In this document: positions 1-11,279 of the stretch, piece after piece
Layout of the letters: every line of letters starts with the position of its first letter
How positions within the stretch are numbered: the first letter of the stretch is position 1
NCBI GenBank assembly: GCA_030280995.1
Contig: JASXTE010000019.1
Coordinates: forward strand, 9,349,501-9,413,500
Reading direction: 5' to 3'
DNA from: Hemileia vastatrix
Lineage: Eukaryota; Basidiomycota; Pucciniomycetes; Pucciniales; Zaghouaniaceae
Length of the DNA: 64,000 nucleotides
Program-made: the position numbers and the translations under genes
The notes under the pieces: generated by a model
Databases searched by the model: none
What the model was told of the DNA's origin: nothing
What the model saw: only the letters and a program-made list of their open reading frames with translations

Positions 1-13
1 TGAAGATGAGAAT

Positions 14-634
14 GTGGAATCCAGTGAGGATTGTAAGAGTAACATATCTTACAGTAATGATGAACATGAGATATTTGTATTAGAACAGGATATTATGTTC
101 CTGAATGATGCTATACCTCATACATACACATCTTTAACTTCCATTGAGGAAGCTGAAATAATTAAAGATATAACTCATGATACTTACAAAATAACACCTA
201 TCAGAGCACCTTTTATTATATGTGGAAGAGAAATGAATGCCATTCTTGACACTGGGGCTGCAGATGGTGTAGTTTCAATTAATACATTTATGAAATTTGA
301 TAGTAAGTACCAGGAAAAACTAGAACCTGTTCAAACAAAGAATTGGAGAGGTTTTGGTTCAGTATTAAATCCAATTGGCAAATACAAAACTGCTGTATTC
401 TTTAAATATAATAATGGATATGTTAAATCAGTGTGTGAATTTGTAGTAATGGATAATAATAATTGTAGTGATTGGTTTATTATTGGCAATGATTTATTGA
501 CAAAATTTGGCATTAAACTAGATACTGCAAACAGTTTCTTCACTATAGGCGTGAATGGTAAGAGAAAATTCAAAATATGTTCTGAAAATTCAGTGTATGC
601 CATTTCTCCTAGAGAAGAACAGCTGCAAGGTTGA
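14..634 (+). pseudogene. Ty3/gypsy aspartic protease region
   Basis: About 206 codons stay open. The retropepsin active-site motif DTGA is at codons 79-82, and a typical second block (a VVMDN stretch followed by an IIGNDLLTKFG stretch) comes at about codons 142-166. An acidic stretch precedes the protease, as it does in the relative at 29138-29602. In the family this domain cuts the gag-pol polyprotein in the virus-like particle. No true start codon belongs here, because the domain is internal to a polyprotein that begins outside the window. The next block begins 15 bases on, after a stop. Confidence 0.8.
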
Positions 635-649
635 AGAACCACCACTGAA

Positions 650-1146
650 ATGTTTGATTTGGAAAATGAAATCCAAAAGGCCTCTTTCAGTCCTCAACTC
701 TCAAAAATTGAAGAAGAAAATATTTTGAGATTGATTAAATCATATCCTATGGCATTTGCTCATGGTTCAAATGAACTAGGATTGGTCAAAGACCATGAGA
801 TGAAAATCTCTTTAAGTTGTGATTTGGATAATATTCCTGGAAGCTTGAAAAAAAACCTTACCCAGCTTCTCCTGAAAAAAGGAAAAATATTGAAGACAAT
901 ATAAAAATGTTGTTGGAAATGGGTATTGTTGAAAAAGTGGACACAACACCTAAGTATTGTGTCATTTCACCAGTATTAATCTCTTATGAAAAGGATTAGG
1001 CAAGATTATGCGGTGATTATAGAGCTCTGAATACATACACTGTATATGATATTTACCATCTACCAAGGATAGCTTCTATCCATGCTACCTTAAAAGGAGC
1101 AAAGGATATTTCCTGTCTGGATGGAAACAATGGTTACCACCAGATT
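650..1146 (+). pseudogene. Ty3/gypsy linker and truncated reverse transcriptase
   Basis: The first 85 codons match the PR-RT linker of the relative at 28469-28978, including a block with AFAHG followed by KDHEMKISL. After a stop at 902-904, RT motifs follow in another frame: a VEKVDTTP stretch, a CGDYRALN stretch and SCLDGN.GYHQ. A TAG interrupts the RT near 997. The catalytic YxDD region is absent because the sequence stops at GYHQ and jumps to the integrase tail. The junction carries a few shared T residues, as in microhomology-mediated deletion. Confidence 0.75.
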
Positions 1147-1731
1147 TTAAATCATTTAAACAAATAACCAAGGTTAGATATACACCCTGGTACTAAATAT
1201 TTATTGATATACAACAATTGTGTAGAAAGCATGCAGAAGAATGCATCCAAAAAGCATTTGAATATGAAAAGAAAAGGTGGGATAAATCTCATAAAGAATT
1301 TGAATTCAAAAAGGGAGATGAAGTCCTATTATCAACACTACATTTTAACTTACAAGGTAATGTTAAATTAAAGAATCCCTTTTTAGGACCTTGTGTAGTA
1401 AGCAAAATGGTTGGTAATAATGCAGCAATAGTCATATTATATTCCCCATATGATAGGAAACATCCAGTTTTCCCTATCTCATTATTGAAACCTTACCATG
1501 CAAATGATCCTGACTTATTTCCAAAAAGAAGGGGAAGGCCTAAAAAGCAACTTGAAGAAATTGTGGAAAAAGCAGAGATTGAAAAAATACTCAAGAATAA
1601 GTCCTTACTAAAGAAAAAGGAACTGATTATTTATTAAGATTTAAAGGGAAATCGAATGAGTTTGATAAATGGATACCTGAAAAAGAAATTTCTAATTTAT
1701 CCACCCTTCTTAAAAAATTTAAACAGAAATA
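1147..1731 (+). pseudogene. Integrase C-terminal tail and chromodomain-like end
   Basis: The block RLDIHPGTK, then a conserved helix (EECIQKAFEYEKKRWDKSHK), a GDEVLLST motif, a KLKNPFLGP motif and an FPISLLKPY motif form the usual C-terminal domain of a Ty3-type integrase. After a frameshift near 1622 the frame continues with YLLRFKGKS and KWIPEKEIS, resembling the chromodomain that many chromoviruses use for target choice, and ends with TAA near 1731. The homologous tail lies at 20527-21133 on the other strand. Confidence 0.75.
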
Positions 1732-4092
1732 AATTTCTGTTCAACCAGCTGAGGGGTTAAAAAACAAGTACTCATAATATTTTATTATTTTTTATTTCTT
1801 TAAAGTATAATCTTTAATGCTACAGAATTAATCTGAATGCCTGAAAATTAAACAAAAAAATAAATAAAATGTATAACTTAGCATTTTTTTATTGTTTTTT
1901 TTGTGTGGGCAAGTTTTAGCATTTATATCCCCAGGACGGAGTAAAAAGTACTTATAAGTTATGTTAAACACATGAACTATACATGGGAATAATAATTAAG
2001 AGTACACAAACAGTATATATAAGTAAAATTATGATAATATACAAAATATGCCGTTATAACACCTTATATACATGCATATATCCACCTTTTATAAGTATTA
2101 TGTACTTAATATTAAGTTGGAATATGTTAGGATAATCTTAAGAACCTTAAGTATAAGGCTACATAATTTATAAGTACACTTAAAGCTGTTATCTTCACTG
2201 TTTTATGCAAAAAACAAGAAATGCACTTTATTTCACTTAAAGGTTGAATATATGCACCATAAATTTGAGAATATCAAAAATGCGCTTTGAAAGATCAATT
2301 TGTCTCATTTATAACTATTGATTTGGCTATTTAAATGCATAAAAATAACACTTTTCAAATTTGGTGTTTTTTATGCCAGAAATGGCTTCTGTGTACTGGC
2401 TACATACTGCCTGCATTTTTCCCATGTGAATAGCTTCATTTTTAGCAAAGTTAGCTTTTTCACACTATAATTACCCCACATTCTACGCCCACTGTGAGGA
2501 AACACACTAAAATAGGCAACAGGCGCTTATTTAGTGTCCTAGCTTAATTAATAATGCATTGACCCTCTTTATATGCACTAATTTCATTAATAACCTCACT
2601 CTTGGTGCCTTATTTTACTACCATACTTAAATTTGCGTAAATTTAGTCAAGGATTTACCTGTGCAAGCTCCTTCCAAGGACTGCATGTAGTTACCCCACA
2701 TCTCACACTCTTTTTTGTGTTTTTGGGTGGTTTCTCAGTCAATATTGGTCATTTTTGAATGGAAATTTCACGTAGTATAATGTCAGGATTAGCCCCATCA
2801 TTTCTACAGTGAGTCCCCCTTATTATTAAGCTATTATTAACCTTAAGATCTCCTCTTTAGTCTTTTATGTTTTTGTTTAATATGCATATACTCTCTTTTT
2901 ATCTTATTCTTTAATTTTGATGGATTTTCCTTATTATTACAGGATTTTGACAGGTGTTACTCTTCTAATTATGTCATGGGTTTCTGGGGATATTTATGGG
3001 CATTTCTATTAGTTGGTTTGAGACGTCATTAACTGTGTATTGGAGTGGTACATCAAGGATTCATTAAAGCACTCAGTGTGTATAAAAGGAGGAGGTTTTT
3101 GGGTCTTGTTTCTAGATTCTTTATCATTTACAATTTAATCAATATAACCAAATAAATTACAATACATATCAATTAGTACTTTTATAAGTCCTTTGAATAG
3201 TATATGAATTATTAAAATCTATTTTTCTACCAACTAAAAAGATTGTAAGCCATATATAAAAATAGTGAGAATTATATTACTGAGACCATTATTTTGAATT
3301 ATATTTTACTATTTGTTGGATTTGTACTACAGTATTCATATAGGACCATTAAAATCTTCTAGACAGCTGACCATTCAAGCTATTTCACATCTTTGTACTT
3401 GACCTCAGCCTGAAAATCATCCAGATATGAGTCCTAGATATATTTAAGAATTAAATTTTCATAGAAAGAGAGAGATATAATATAGACATGAAAAAAAGGA
3501 GACAAAACTTACCTTGAATGAAAGGAAGGAAAAATAAAGTGAGAAAGAGTGAAGTTTGAATTTGGGGGAAATTGAATATGGAGCAAGTGAAATGCTTAAA
3601 GAATGTGCAATGTATGTGTTTCAATGACATGAAACCCAAAAAAAGTGAAATAGGGGGAAGGGGGAATAATGAAAATTTGGAGGAGGGATGAATAGTAGGA
3701 TTATGGAGCTAAAAAAGGAAGAGAAGAGGGAGAGAAGAAAAAAGTTTAATTTTACCTTTAAAATCAAATAATAAACAGTTACTAAAAAATTAAGGTACAA
3801 AAAACAAAAAAAAACAAAAAAAAATTAATTAGAAAATATATAAGTAAAAATGAAAAAATGAAATTCCTGGAGAGATGATTTGAGAAAACAATTGACTCAA
3901 ATTAATTGATGGATAAAACAAGAGAGTAGGAAATGGATATAAGTGATTAAAGAAAAAAATAATGGCTGAAAAATTATGCAATTACAGAAAATATGTGATT
4001 TCATGTTGAGTTGATGAAGGAAAACAAAGAGACTTTAAAACAAGAGAATATAACAGAAAATTCAAAATGAAAATTAATATGAAAATAAGAAT
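1732..4092. other. AT-rich non-coding DNA, probable degraded LTR at 1912-3440
   Basis: No gene is recognised. Just after the integrase tail, the stretch from about 1912 aligns loosely with the start of the LTR at 20413 read on the minus strand (a shared pattern ending GGA/CTGAGTAA), so an old LTR is likely. TATAAAAGG at about 3080 could be its TATA box. The right LTR boundary and a TSD could not be found. From 3450 to 4090 the sequence is A/G-rich and low in complexity, and the short open frames there look spurious. Confidence 0.35.
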
Positions 4093-4363
4093 AACCATTG
4101 TAAGGAAAAAGTCCTGTGAAGTCATGAAAAGCTGTCTAAAACTCCAACAGATAGGTTAAGATGTGATTTGATGGTGTACTTGGGAGTATGAAGTACTTGA
4201 GCCTTTCTTTGAAGAAGGTAGTTTTTCCAGACCACTTTGATAAAAAAAGAAAATCTTCTTCACAATTTGAATCAGAATGGAAACCAGAGTCCAAGAGGTG
4301 ATTATGAGCTGTAAAATTCATTGCTTGATTTAGCTTATCATGATTTGAGATTGAGGAAGGCAT
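4093..4363 (-). pseudogene. N-terminal part of PIF/Harbinger transposase (copy 3)
   Basis: The frame opens at ATG 4363 with MPSSISNHDKLNQAM, which matches MPSSLSNSDKLHQAM at 5194 on the plus strand. It continues through EEDFLFLS (KEDFLFLS in copy 1) and SPSTPSN-type residues to a stop near 4136; the remainder to 4093 is frame-shifted. Only the N-terminal region before the helix-turn-helix is left and no catalytic residue is present. This start agrees with the start chosen for copy 1. Confidence 0.7.
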
Positions 4364-4651
4364 GGCTCTTGTATGGTATAAAAATGTAAATGATGTACAA
4401 TTTTTTGAGTTATAATGAGTAATTCTGCGGAGCGCTGTGTATGAATGGGATGATGCTGAAAAATTGGTTAAATGGGATGTTATGATGAAATCAGAACCTT
4501 TGGTTGAGAAAGTGTAGATTTAATTGAAATAAGTGACATATTTCATTTTGAAATCCACAAGTATTGGTGCTAGTGTGGTTTTGAAATACAATATTAAATA
4601 AGTGCAGATTTGGTCAAATTTAAGTGCAAATTTTCCAGAGCATACACCCCC
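4093..4651 (-). mobile_element. PIF/Harbinger-like transposon fragment (copy 3)
   Basis: Read on the minus strand, this begins at 4651 with GGGGGTGTATG, runs through subterminal GCACTTAA motifs and reaches the 5' end of a transposase gene. It aligns over about 550 bp with 4859-5440 on the plus strand, so two copies lie head to head with about 200 bp between them. Homology stops near 4090, so only the 5' end of the element survives. Confidence 0.75.
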
Positions 4652-4858
4652 TATTATATTATTAAATTGCTACTCTAATATTCTAAATCAGAAAATTCTA
4701 TCTTATCATCATTTTAGTATCCTGAAAACTACTAAAAATTAGATACTCACTGAATGTACAAGCCAAAAGTGATAGCATGTATTATAAGTGTGGTTATATA
4801 TTTTAAAGAGAAGAAAAGAGTAGAATTATTTTGAGATCTCTAAGGACAAATGTAATAA

Positions 4859-4945
4859 GGGGTGTTAGTTCTTGAAAATCTTCGCTTAAAAATCTGCACT
4901 TAAATTTTCCAAATACACACTTATCTAAGTGGGGATTTATGAAAC
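4859..4945 (+). repeat. Left TIR and subterminal repeats of transposon copy 1
   Basis: The outer 23 bases and the later GCACTTAA and AAGTGGGGATTT blocks pair with 11290-11336 read in reverse complement. The left copy has an extra partial duplication of the GCxCTTAA block. These are the likely binding sites of the transposase or Myb-like partner. Confidence 0.75.
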
Positions 4946-5193
4946 ACATTAGCCTCAACACTGGTGGATTTCAAAAGTAAAATAATTCACTTATTTCACT
5001 CAAATATTCACTTTCTCAACCAAAAGTGCTGGTTTTACAATTCTGCATATCTCACTTATTTGTCAGCATCATCTCATTCATATGCAGCACTCGGCAGCAT
5101 AACACTTCTCATTCACACACAGCACTCTGCAGCATTGCGCTTCATATCTCTTAAAATTGTGCATCATCTTCATTTTTCTACCATATAAGAGTC

Positions 5194-6396
5194 ATGCCTT
5201 CCTCACTCTCAAATAGTGATAAGCTACATCAAGCAATGACTGTAATAGCTCTTTATCTGCTCTTGCACTCTAATTGAGAATATGATTCTTACCTTAAGGA
5301 AGATTTTCTTTTTTTATCTACAATGAATGCAAAATGTTAACTTCTTCCTAGAAAGCCTCAAGTACTTTATACCCCCAAGTACACTATCCAAATACTTCTA
5401 GACCTATCTGTACCCAGTTTTAGCCAGCTTTTCAGGACTTCTCAGGAATTTTTCATTAAATTGCTTCATCTTATTGAGGATCACCCCGTGTTTCACAATA
5501 ATTCTCAAAAGCCACAACATGATCCATCAATTCAATTGGCCATCACACTATGTTTTTTGGCTCCAATGGTAATGGAGCTTTGTTGAAAAATTTGGAAAAT
5601 GTCTTTGATTTAGGCTATGGTTCTGTTAACACTTATACAAAATGTTGAATCACTGCTATCAACTTGTTGGAATCTCAACTTCTCTCCTGGATAACAAGAG
5701 AAGAGCAACTTGAATCATGCAGGTTATGCAAGCAGAGGCGCTCCCAAGATGTGTTGGTTTTTTTAATGGTACTACTATTCCTTTGAGTCAGAAACCTTCT
5801 CATGGTGTAAAAAATTACTTTGACCATAAAAAGAGGTAGCTTATGTATAAATCTTTACATTCTTTTTTATACCAACACAAGCAACTATATCTTCTCTATA
5901 GATACTCAATTTCTGTTCAGCTTATTTGTGATTTCAACAAAATATTTATATCTTTCTTTTCTGGCTATCCTGGATCATCTCATGATTTCTATGTCTCTCA
6001 ACGAATGAATATCTCAAAAGAGCCTGAAATTTTTTTTGATGAAGATCAGTATCTTCTTGCTGATCCAGGGATTCCAAGTTCAAAAATCATTTGGAAAAGT
6101 CAAGAGTCTGTATTGAACATTCTATTAGAATCTTGAAAGGTTTATTTTCCAGTTTAAGGGAATTAAGAAGTCCTACTAGAAATAGTTCCGAAATGAAGGC
6201 TATAATCAACTGGATTCTGTGTTGCACTATACTTCATAACATACTCTCTGACCTCAAAGATCAATGGTTAGAGTTGTATGAAGATGAAGAAGTTGAAAAA
6301 ACTCCAACTATATCCAACACTACAACTTCTCAAACCACTAGCATAAGGGCAAGAATTTTTCCAATCACACTAGCACATTGGGAGTATTTGCTATGA
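5194..6396 (+). pseudogene. PIF/Harbinger DDE transposase (copy 1)
   Basis: The gene starts at ATG 5194, the start shared with copy 3. An N-terminal region (FSQLFRTSQEFF, then QLAITLCFL and NGNGALLKNLENVF) matches the helix-turn-helix part of fungal Harbinger transposases. The first catalytic block reads FFNGTTIPL, where D is expected before GTT: the aspartate codon is now AAT (Asn). After an intron come ICDFNKIF, GYPGSSHDF and LLADPGI (second Asp kept), then RVCIEHSIRILKG (third acidic residue kept) and CCTILHNIL. Several frameshifts and one dead catalytic residue show it is inactive. The enzyme would cut and paste the element. Confidence 0.8.
5836..5901 (+). other. Predicted 66-bp intron in transposase copy 1
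   Basis: GT at 5836-5837 and AG at 5900-5901 bracket an insert that breaks homology. Removing it joins YFDHKKR to YSISVQLICD in frame, the continuity expected in this transposase family. In copy 2 the equivalent stretch (about 16812-16870) has lost both splice dinucleotides. Confidence 0.65.
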
Positions 6397-6463
6397 TTTA
6401 TTCTTGAACTTTTTTCTTCTCTTTAGACATTTTAATCAAATTATAATGTCTAAAAATCATTTA

Positions 6464-7635
6464 CTAAATATACTTTTCTAATGATTTACATGCTTTTTGG
6501 TAATAATAATACACTTGTTCCATGTTTTTAGTATTATCATCTAAAATTGATGAAAGAAAGTTATCATTCGAAAATTCCAACTTTTCTTTTTCTTTCATAT
6601 AAATATAGTCCAACATATCTATATTTGAAATTAATATTTTTAGATTTTTAACAAAATTAGCTAATTTTTTACTTATCTGGATGGATGACCCAAGCCTTGA
6701 AAAATTTCCAAAATCTTTGACAGGTGTTGTTTGATGATATAGCATATTAGATGGCCATATAACAACCCATATTCCATCACACTTTTTGAACTCAATTATG
6801 TATTTCAATTTAGGAAATACAAAATAACCTCCATTTTTCCTTGGCCTATTGCTTTCCCATGAGCATTCATCAAAAATTCCATCTAAAGTTGTTAGAAACC
6901 AGACACCTAAAATAAGTTCATTGTTGTCCAAATCTTTTGGGGAGAATTCAAAAGCCCATCTGAATTCCATGTTAGATTTCCCCCAAAAGCCTCCACCCCA
7001 TAATAACAAGGAAGGTCTATTTCAGCTCCAAGCTACAAAGATTCCTCATAGTACTTCTTTGATAATATTTTAAATAAATAAGAATAAAATGAAAATATAA
7101 ATCCAACTTCCTCCTTCACTTCCCCCTTAATCTATTTCAAAATTTTGGTAGAGAACTGAAGCATGATTCAGCTTTTGGAATTTGGAAATTTAAAATTTGT
7201 AACTTACTTATATCAAATACATGTTGACCCCCTAACCGTTCTCCAGAAGCAGACATATTTTTCTTTCCCCCTGCTTCCAGATGAGCACCATTGGTCTGGA
7301 TCTGTTGTCTTAAAAATCTTATGTACCTGCACTATTTTTTAGCATCCTCCAGTTTACCAAGTTCAACCAATTCCTTTAGTTCAAATTACTTCACTATAAC
7401 AGGATGAATATTTTTATTTTTAGGTTGAATAACTGAAGGCTTTTCTGAGACATGTGAAATTTGGTAGGTGCCTGTGTTGTGTGATCCAGAACATGATGAG
7501 GGTATTTTCTCATTTGTTTCAAATACCTCCAGGAGTGGATACTCCTTATACCAAACCTTTTCAAAGTCAGAACCAACATCATCCTTCCAACCTTCACCAG
7601 CCATTTGCATTTGAGAAGCTTTTTTTGGTCAACCA
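6464..7635 (-). pseudogene. Candidate Tet-like 2OG-Fe(II) dioxygenase (copy 1)
   Basis: Exon 1 (7635 to 7208) has a block with GSHNTGTYQISHVS and one ending in GERLGGQHVFDIS. Exon 2 has DLPCYYGVEAFGGNLT, then after a frameshift SPKDLDNNELILGVW, KNGGYFVFPKLKYI, CDGIWVVIW, YHQTTP and RLGSSIQISKKL, ending at TAG 6464. I read this as the double-stranded beta-helix of the fungal Tet-like family: the expected HxD is damaged (PKD), the distal His (YHQTTP) and Arg (SRLGSS) remain. Such enzymes oxidise 5-methylpyrimidines in DNA. It converges on the transposase with only 67 bp between. The family call is from recalled motif similarity; an unrelated accessory protein is possible. Confidence 0.55.
7156..7207 (-). 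other. Predicted 52-bp intron in Tet-like gene copy 1
   Basis: The minus strand reads GTAAGT at 7207 and CAG ending at 7156. The intron falls right after the FDIS codons, the same place as the 51-bp intron in copy 2 (18232-18282). Confidence 0.6.
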
Positions 7636-7659
7636 TTTTACCTTTTTCCACCCATTTAG

Positions 7660-8220
7660 ATAATCTAGTTCTGAAATTTAAAGAAATTGAATTATATAGA
7701 AAAGAAAAGAAAAAACTAAAAAAAAAATCAGCAAATTTTTATGATGGCGTAAGGTCTACAACTAACTAAACCAATATGCTCAGTATCCCAACAAAATTTT
7801 GGATTTAAAATCAATACAAATTTTTCCTGGTTGGGTTTAATATAATTCCTAAATAAAGAAAAAAAATAAAAGAAAAAGAAAAATGAAATAAAAGAAAAGA
7901 AAAAAACAAAAAAATTTCATCAAATTTTTATGATAGAATAAGGTCTACAACTAATTAAACCAACATGCATAGTATCTTAAGAAAATTTTGAAAAGTAATT
8001 CAAAACAATTTGGTCTTAGTTGGGTTTAGGAAAGATTCTTTAGATTTCCTGGAAAAGGCTCACCTTTTATGCCTTCAGATTTTGTTAAAGCCCCATTTTT
8101 ACTATTTTTTTCCAGCAGTTTTTTTTAATCAATTTTTTTTTGCTTTTTTGTCCCAGAAGACTTTCTTCTTCTGGGAAAACTTTTAATTTTTGGAAAAAAA
8201 ATATTTTTAGCCCCATCTAA
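7660..8220. other. Non-coding stretch upstream of Tet-like gene
   Basis: A pair of diverged repeats, each containing TTTTATGAT followed by AAGGTCTACAACTAA, lies at about 7736-7860 and 7920-8040. A comparable CTACAACTAATAA motif occurs at 18799-18875 upstream of the copy 2 gene. This may be the shared promoter region of the Tet-like genes. Confidence 0.4.
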
Positions 8221-8440
8221 GCTTGCCCCAGAAGAGACAATTCTGCTGGGGCAAAAAATTACATGGTTGCCTTAGAAGACTCGCTTCTGCTGCAGCAAAA
8301 AAACTACATGGATGCCCCAGCAGACTTGCTTATTCTGGGTCAAAAAAATTACATGGTTGTCCTAGCAGACTTGCTTCTGCTGGGGCAAAAAAATGCATGG
8401 TTTCCCCAGAAGACTTGATTCTACTTGGGAAACTACTTGG
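8221..8440. repeat. 45-bp tandem repeat, five units, hairpin-forming
   Basis: Anchors GACTTGCTT (or variants) occur at 8236, 8278, 8323, 8368 and 8412, spacing 42, 45, 45 and 44. Each unit contains an inverted repeat of the form GCCCCAGCAGA...TCTGCTGGGGC. The 90-codon open frame through it is a by-product of the period being a multiple of three. Copy 2 has a different hairpin array at the same place between its Tet-like and Myb-like genes. Confidence 0.8.
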
Positions 8441-8973
8441 AGCAAGTTTCTTACACTTGAAAGCAAATTGTGTTGTTTTTGAAAGAAACTTGTGAAAAAA
8501 TTCTTGCTTTAAAACTTTATGTCTCAAAGAAAAAAATGATGCTGTCTGCTCTTTTGTTACATGACTTTATTTTTATTCATTAGGTTTTATTTAGGCCTGG
8601 TAGTGGTATGGCTCCAGTAGAGGGAGCAAAATTTGCTATATATGGGCCAGATACTGCCCTTAAGATTCTTCAAGAGCCGTAGTGGTCAAGAATGTAGTTT
8701 TTTTGTTATTTTTTTAATTACAATTTTTTTTTATTTTCCTGCTTTTTTTTAATTATTTTTAAGCTTGAAATATGATTGAAGTCACATGCTGAAATGACAC
8801 AGTGTCTTTTCTGTTGCATGACTTTATTTCCATTTCTCTGGTTTAAAATGTCAGATGGACTACAGGAAAGAGAAATGGTGGCAAAACTAAGTAAAGGAAA
8901 TGTAATACTAACATCAAAATGCATCATTTTTAAATGATTTCACCAAAAATCTTTTTCAACAATCAAGAATAGT

Positions 8974-9487
8974 CAGATGAAACTTGAGTTAGCATCTTTT
9001 ATGGTCAATCAAAAAGGAGAAAAAAAGAATGTAGTGTTAAGAAACAACAGGTCATGTGCTGAAAAGAAGCAGCGTCTTTTCTTCTCACTTGAAAGTCTTC
9101 CATTGCATCAGTAAATTTGAAAGAAATTAAAGAGGTAGAATATTCAGATAAAACTTGAGTGAGCATCTTGAATGGTCAATTAAAATGGAGAAAAAAAGAA
9201 TGTAGTGTTAAGAAACAACATGTCACATGCTGAAAAGATTCAGCGTCTTTTCTTCTCACTTGAAAGTTTTCCATTGCATCAGTAAATTTGAAAGAAATTA
9301 AAGAGGTAGAATAGACGGATAAACCTTGAGTTAGCATCTTTTATGGTCAATCAAAAAGAAGAAAAAAAGAATGTAGTGTTGAGATAAAACAAGTCATGTA
9401 CTAAAAAGATGCAGTGTCTTTTCTGCTCACTTGAAAGTTTTGCATTGTACCAGTAAATTTGAAAGAAATTAATGAGGTCTAGCTGAA
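8974..9487. repeat. 171-bp tandem repeat, three units
   Basis: The CAGATxAAACTTGAG anchor starts at 8974, 9145 and 9316, an exact 171-bp period. Units share GAATGTAGTGTTAAG and TTTTCTTCTCACTTG blocks and are about 90% alike by eye. A CACAGTGTCTTTT motif flanks the array on both sides (near 8798 and 9533), so the repeat may have grown out of an older unit. Confidence 0.85.
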
Positions 9488-9744
9488 AACTTGAACTACA
9501 GAAGTTGAAATAAAGTCACATGATGGAAAAGACACAGTGTCTTTTAAGCACGTGACTCAGTCACAATTCAGGCATAAAAATAATCAAAAAATGTACAAAA
9601 ATTTTTTTAAAAGACTATAAATTTGAGAAAACGTCACATTACCTGAAATAACAATTAATCAATTTAAAAAGTCAAGTTATTTTATAATGTCCTCATAAGT
9701 TTGGCCATTTTTTATACATTCTGTAATGAATTCTTTTTTTTAAT

Positions 9745-10988
9745 TTTCTTGCTTTTCCAATTCACAACTTTCCATTTTACTTTGAAATTGACAGTCCTTT
9801 GAATTCTCTGAGAGAAGATGAACTCTTTCCATCTCCTCTGCCTCAAATCTGGCTTTTCAAAATTATATTGAAGCAAAAATTCATTTTTCCTCCAAATCTA
9901 AGGCCCTTTGATATTTCATTATCCAAGTCATGGGCATTTTTTGTAATACAGGATTTTGCTACGAAAAGAGAAATTAAAAAAATAAGTTATTAAACAAGAT
10001 ACATAGTGACTTATTCTTACTTATATATTTTTTCTCAAAATTATCATCAAGGGAAGCCAAAGAGCTGGATGAAGTATTACCACATTTCAAAAGATGGCCC
10101 AAGTTCATTGGTTTTGAGGCTTGACGCTTTAGTTTGGAATTTGAGCTAGAGGCTTCAGGAATTTTATCTAAATTAGCTTCCAAAGCGTGATTCTCATTTG
10201 TGGGATTGAAAATATTTCTTGGAATTTAAGTTTAAGTAGGTGTAGGAGGAGACTAGAAAAGAACAAATGAGAAGTTTAGAGAAGAATTTAAGAGAAAAGA
10301 AAAAGTAAACATATATCAGGCTCTGAGTATTCAGTTCTGATCCCAATTAATTGTTCTGCTTGATAGTCACGATCATCTTTGGCTGAACTATAGTGAGAGG
10401 CTTCAGGGGATTAATAATCTACTTCAAGTAAATGTGTGTCAGGAGTTTTATAGGAAGGTTTGGATTCAGAGGGTATATCCTTAGTAGTATCATGTAGAAA
10501 CAAAGGGTTTACATCAACTTGGGAACCAAAAAGAATATCCATTTCCTCATAGTAAGGAGTAATGACATTGATCTTTTCAGAAACAGTAGTAATTACCATC
10601 TCTAAATCCTCATCATAGACACCAAATCCAGTGGGAGTTGAAGCAAAATGAGCCTTTTTATATTTTTATTGATAAATTTTGAGCCTCTCCTTCATTTGCT
10701 TAGGAGTGATGTCAGTTCTCCCGTTTGTTTTTTTTACTTCATTTGTAATCAGCAAGAAGCCACTTACCTTTGATGAAGGTGGACGTCTAATGCCGGTGGA
10801 CTTATCACATTCCAAAAATGCATCATAATTCAATTTTATTTTGAGTAAGTTGATGATGACAAGATAATCTTCCTTTTTTAGCTGTCCAGACTTTGGTTTC
10901 TCAGGTGAGGGGCTAGCATTACAAGAAGACTTTTTTGATTAAATTTTTTTTAAGATTCCTTTTGAGTGTTGTATTTTTGGGGAGGCAT
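9745..10988 (-). pseudogene. Myb/SANT-like DNA-binding protein (copy 1)
   Basis: ATG at 10988 gives MPPQKYNTQKES. After frame changes, blocks LVIINLLKIKLNYDAF, VSGFLLITNEVKK, TPKQMKERLKIY, FGVYDEDLEMV and YYEEMDILFGSQVDVNP follow. This order (variable N-terminus, trihelix-like Myb/SANT domain, then a Y.xMDxLFG..xxVxP block) is typical of the Myb/SANT-like proteins abundant in rust genomes. Serine-rich and charged residues follow towards 9745. PIF/Harbinger elements encode such a partner that brings transposase to the TIRs. Stops and frameshifts break the gene, and its 3' end is uncertain. Confidence 0.6.
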
Positions 10989-11279
10989 TATGAAACTGTT
11001 ATGTTACAAGAAAAGAGATTAAAAAATATGTTGAAAAAAAATAAGGGAAAAACATGCCTAGTTAAAAAGTCACAATAAAATGTTTCAAATCTCAGTGAAG
11101 ATGGAGGAAGGGATGGAGATCAGTGTGTCACATGTGACAGGGATGGTATGGGAAAGGAAGGGATGATGTGGCCAACATGTGTTTTTGAATTGAAAAAAAA
11201 ACTAAAAAAGTGCTGATTTGAGGTCAGAACTTACACCCATTTGTGAAATAAGTGACTTATTTACAAAATTTATGTGCTG

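Larger units (their letters stand above)
1..1731 (+). mobile_element. Ty3/gypsy remnant A, internally deleted
   Basis: The strand carries, in order, an aspartic protease, the linker to reverse transcriptase, the first RT motifs and then, abruptly, the integrase C-terminal tail with a chromodomain-like end. The same protein family is present on the other strand at 20527-32343, which lets the missing part be measured: about 2 kb covering most of RT, RNase H and the integrase core is gone at a junction near 1146. The element enters from outside the left edge. Several stops and frameshifts make it non-functional. Confidence 0.85.

Noticed and set aside
8223..8495. 90-codon repetitive protein (KKLHGCPSRLAS repeats)
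   Set aside because: The 45-bp period is a multiple of three, so an open frame is expected by chance; the palindromic DNA structure explains the sequence better.
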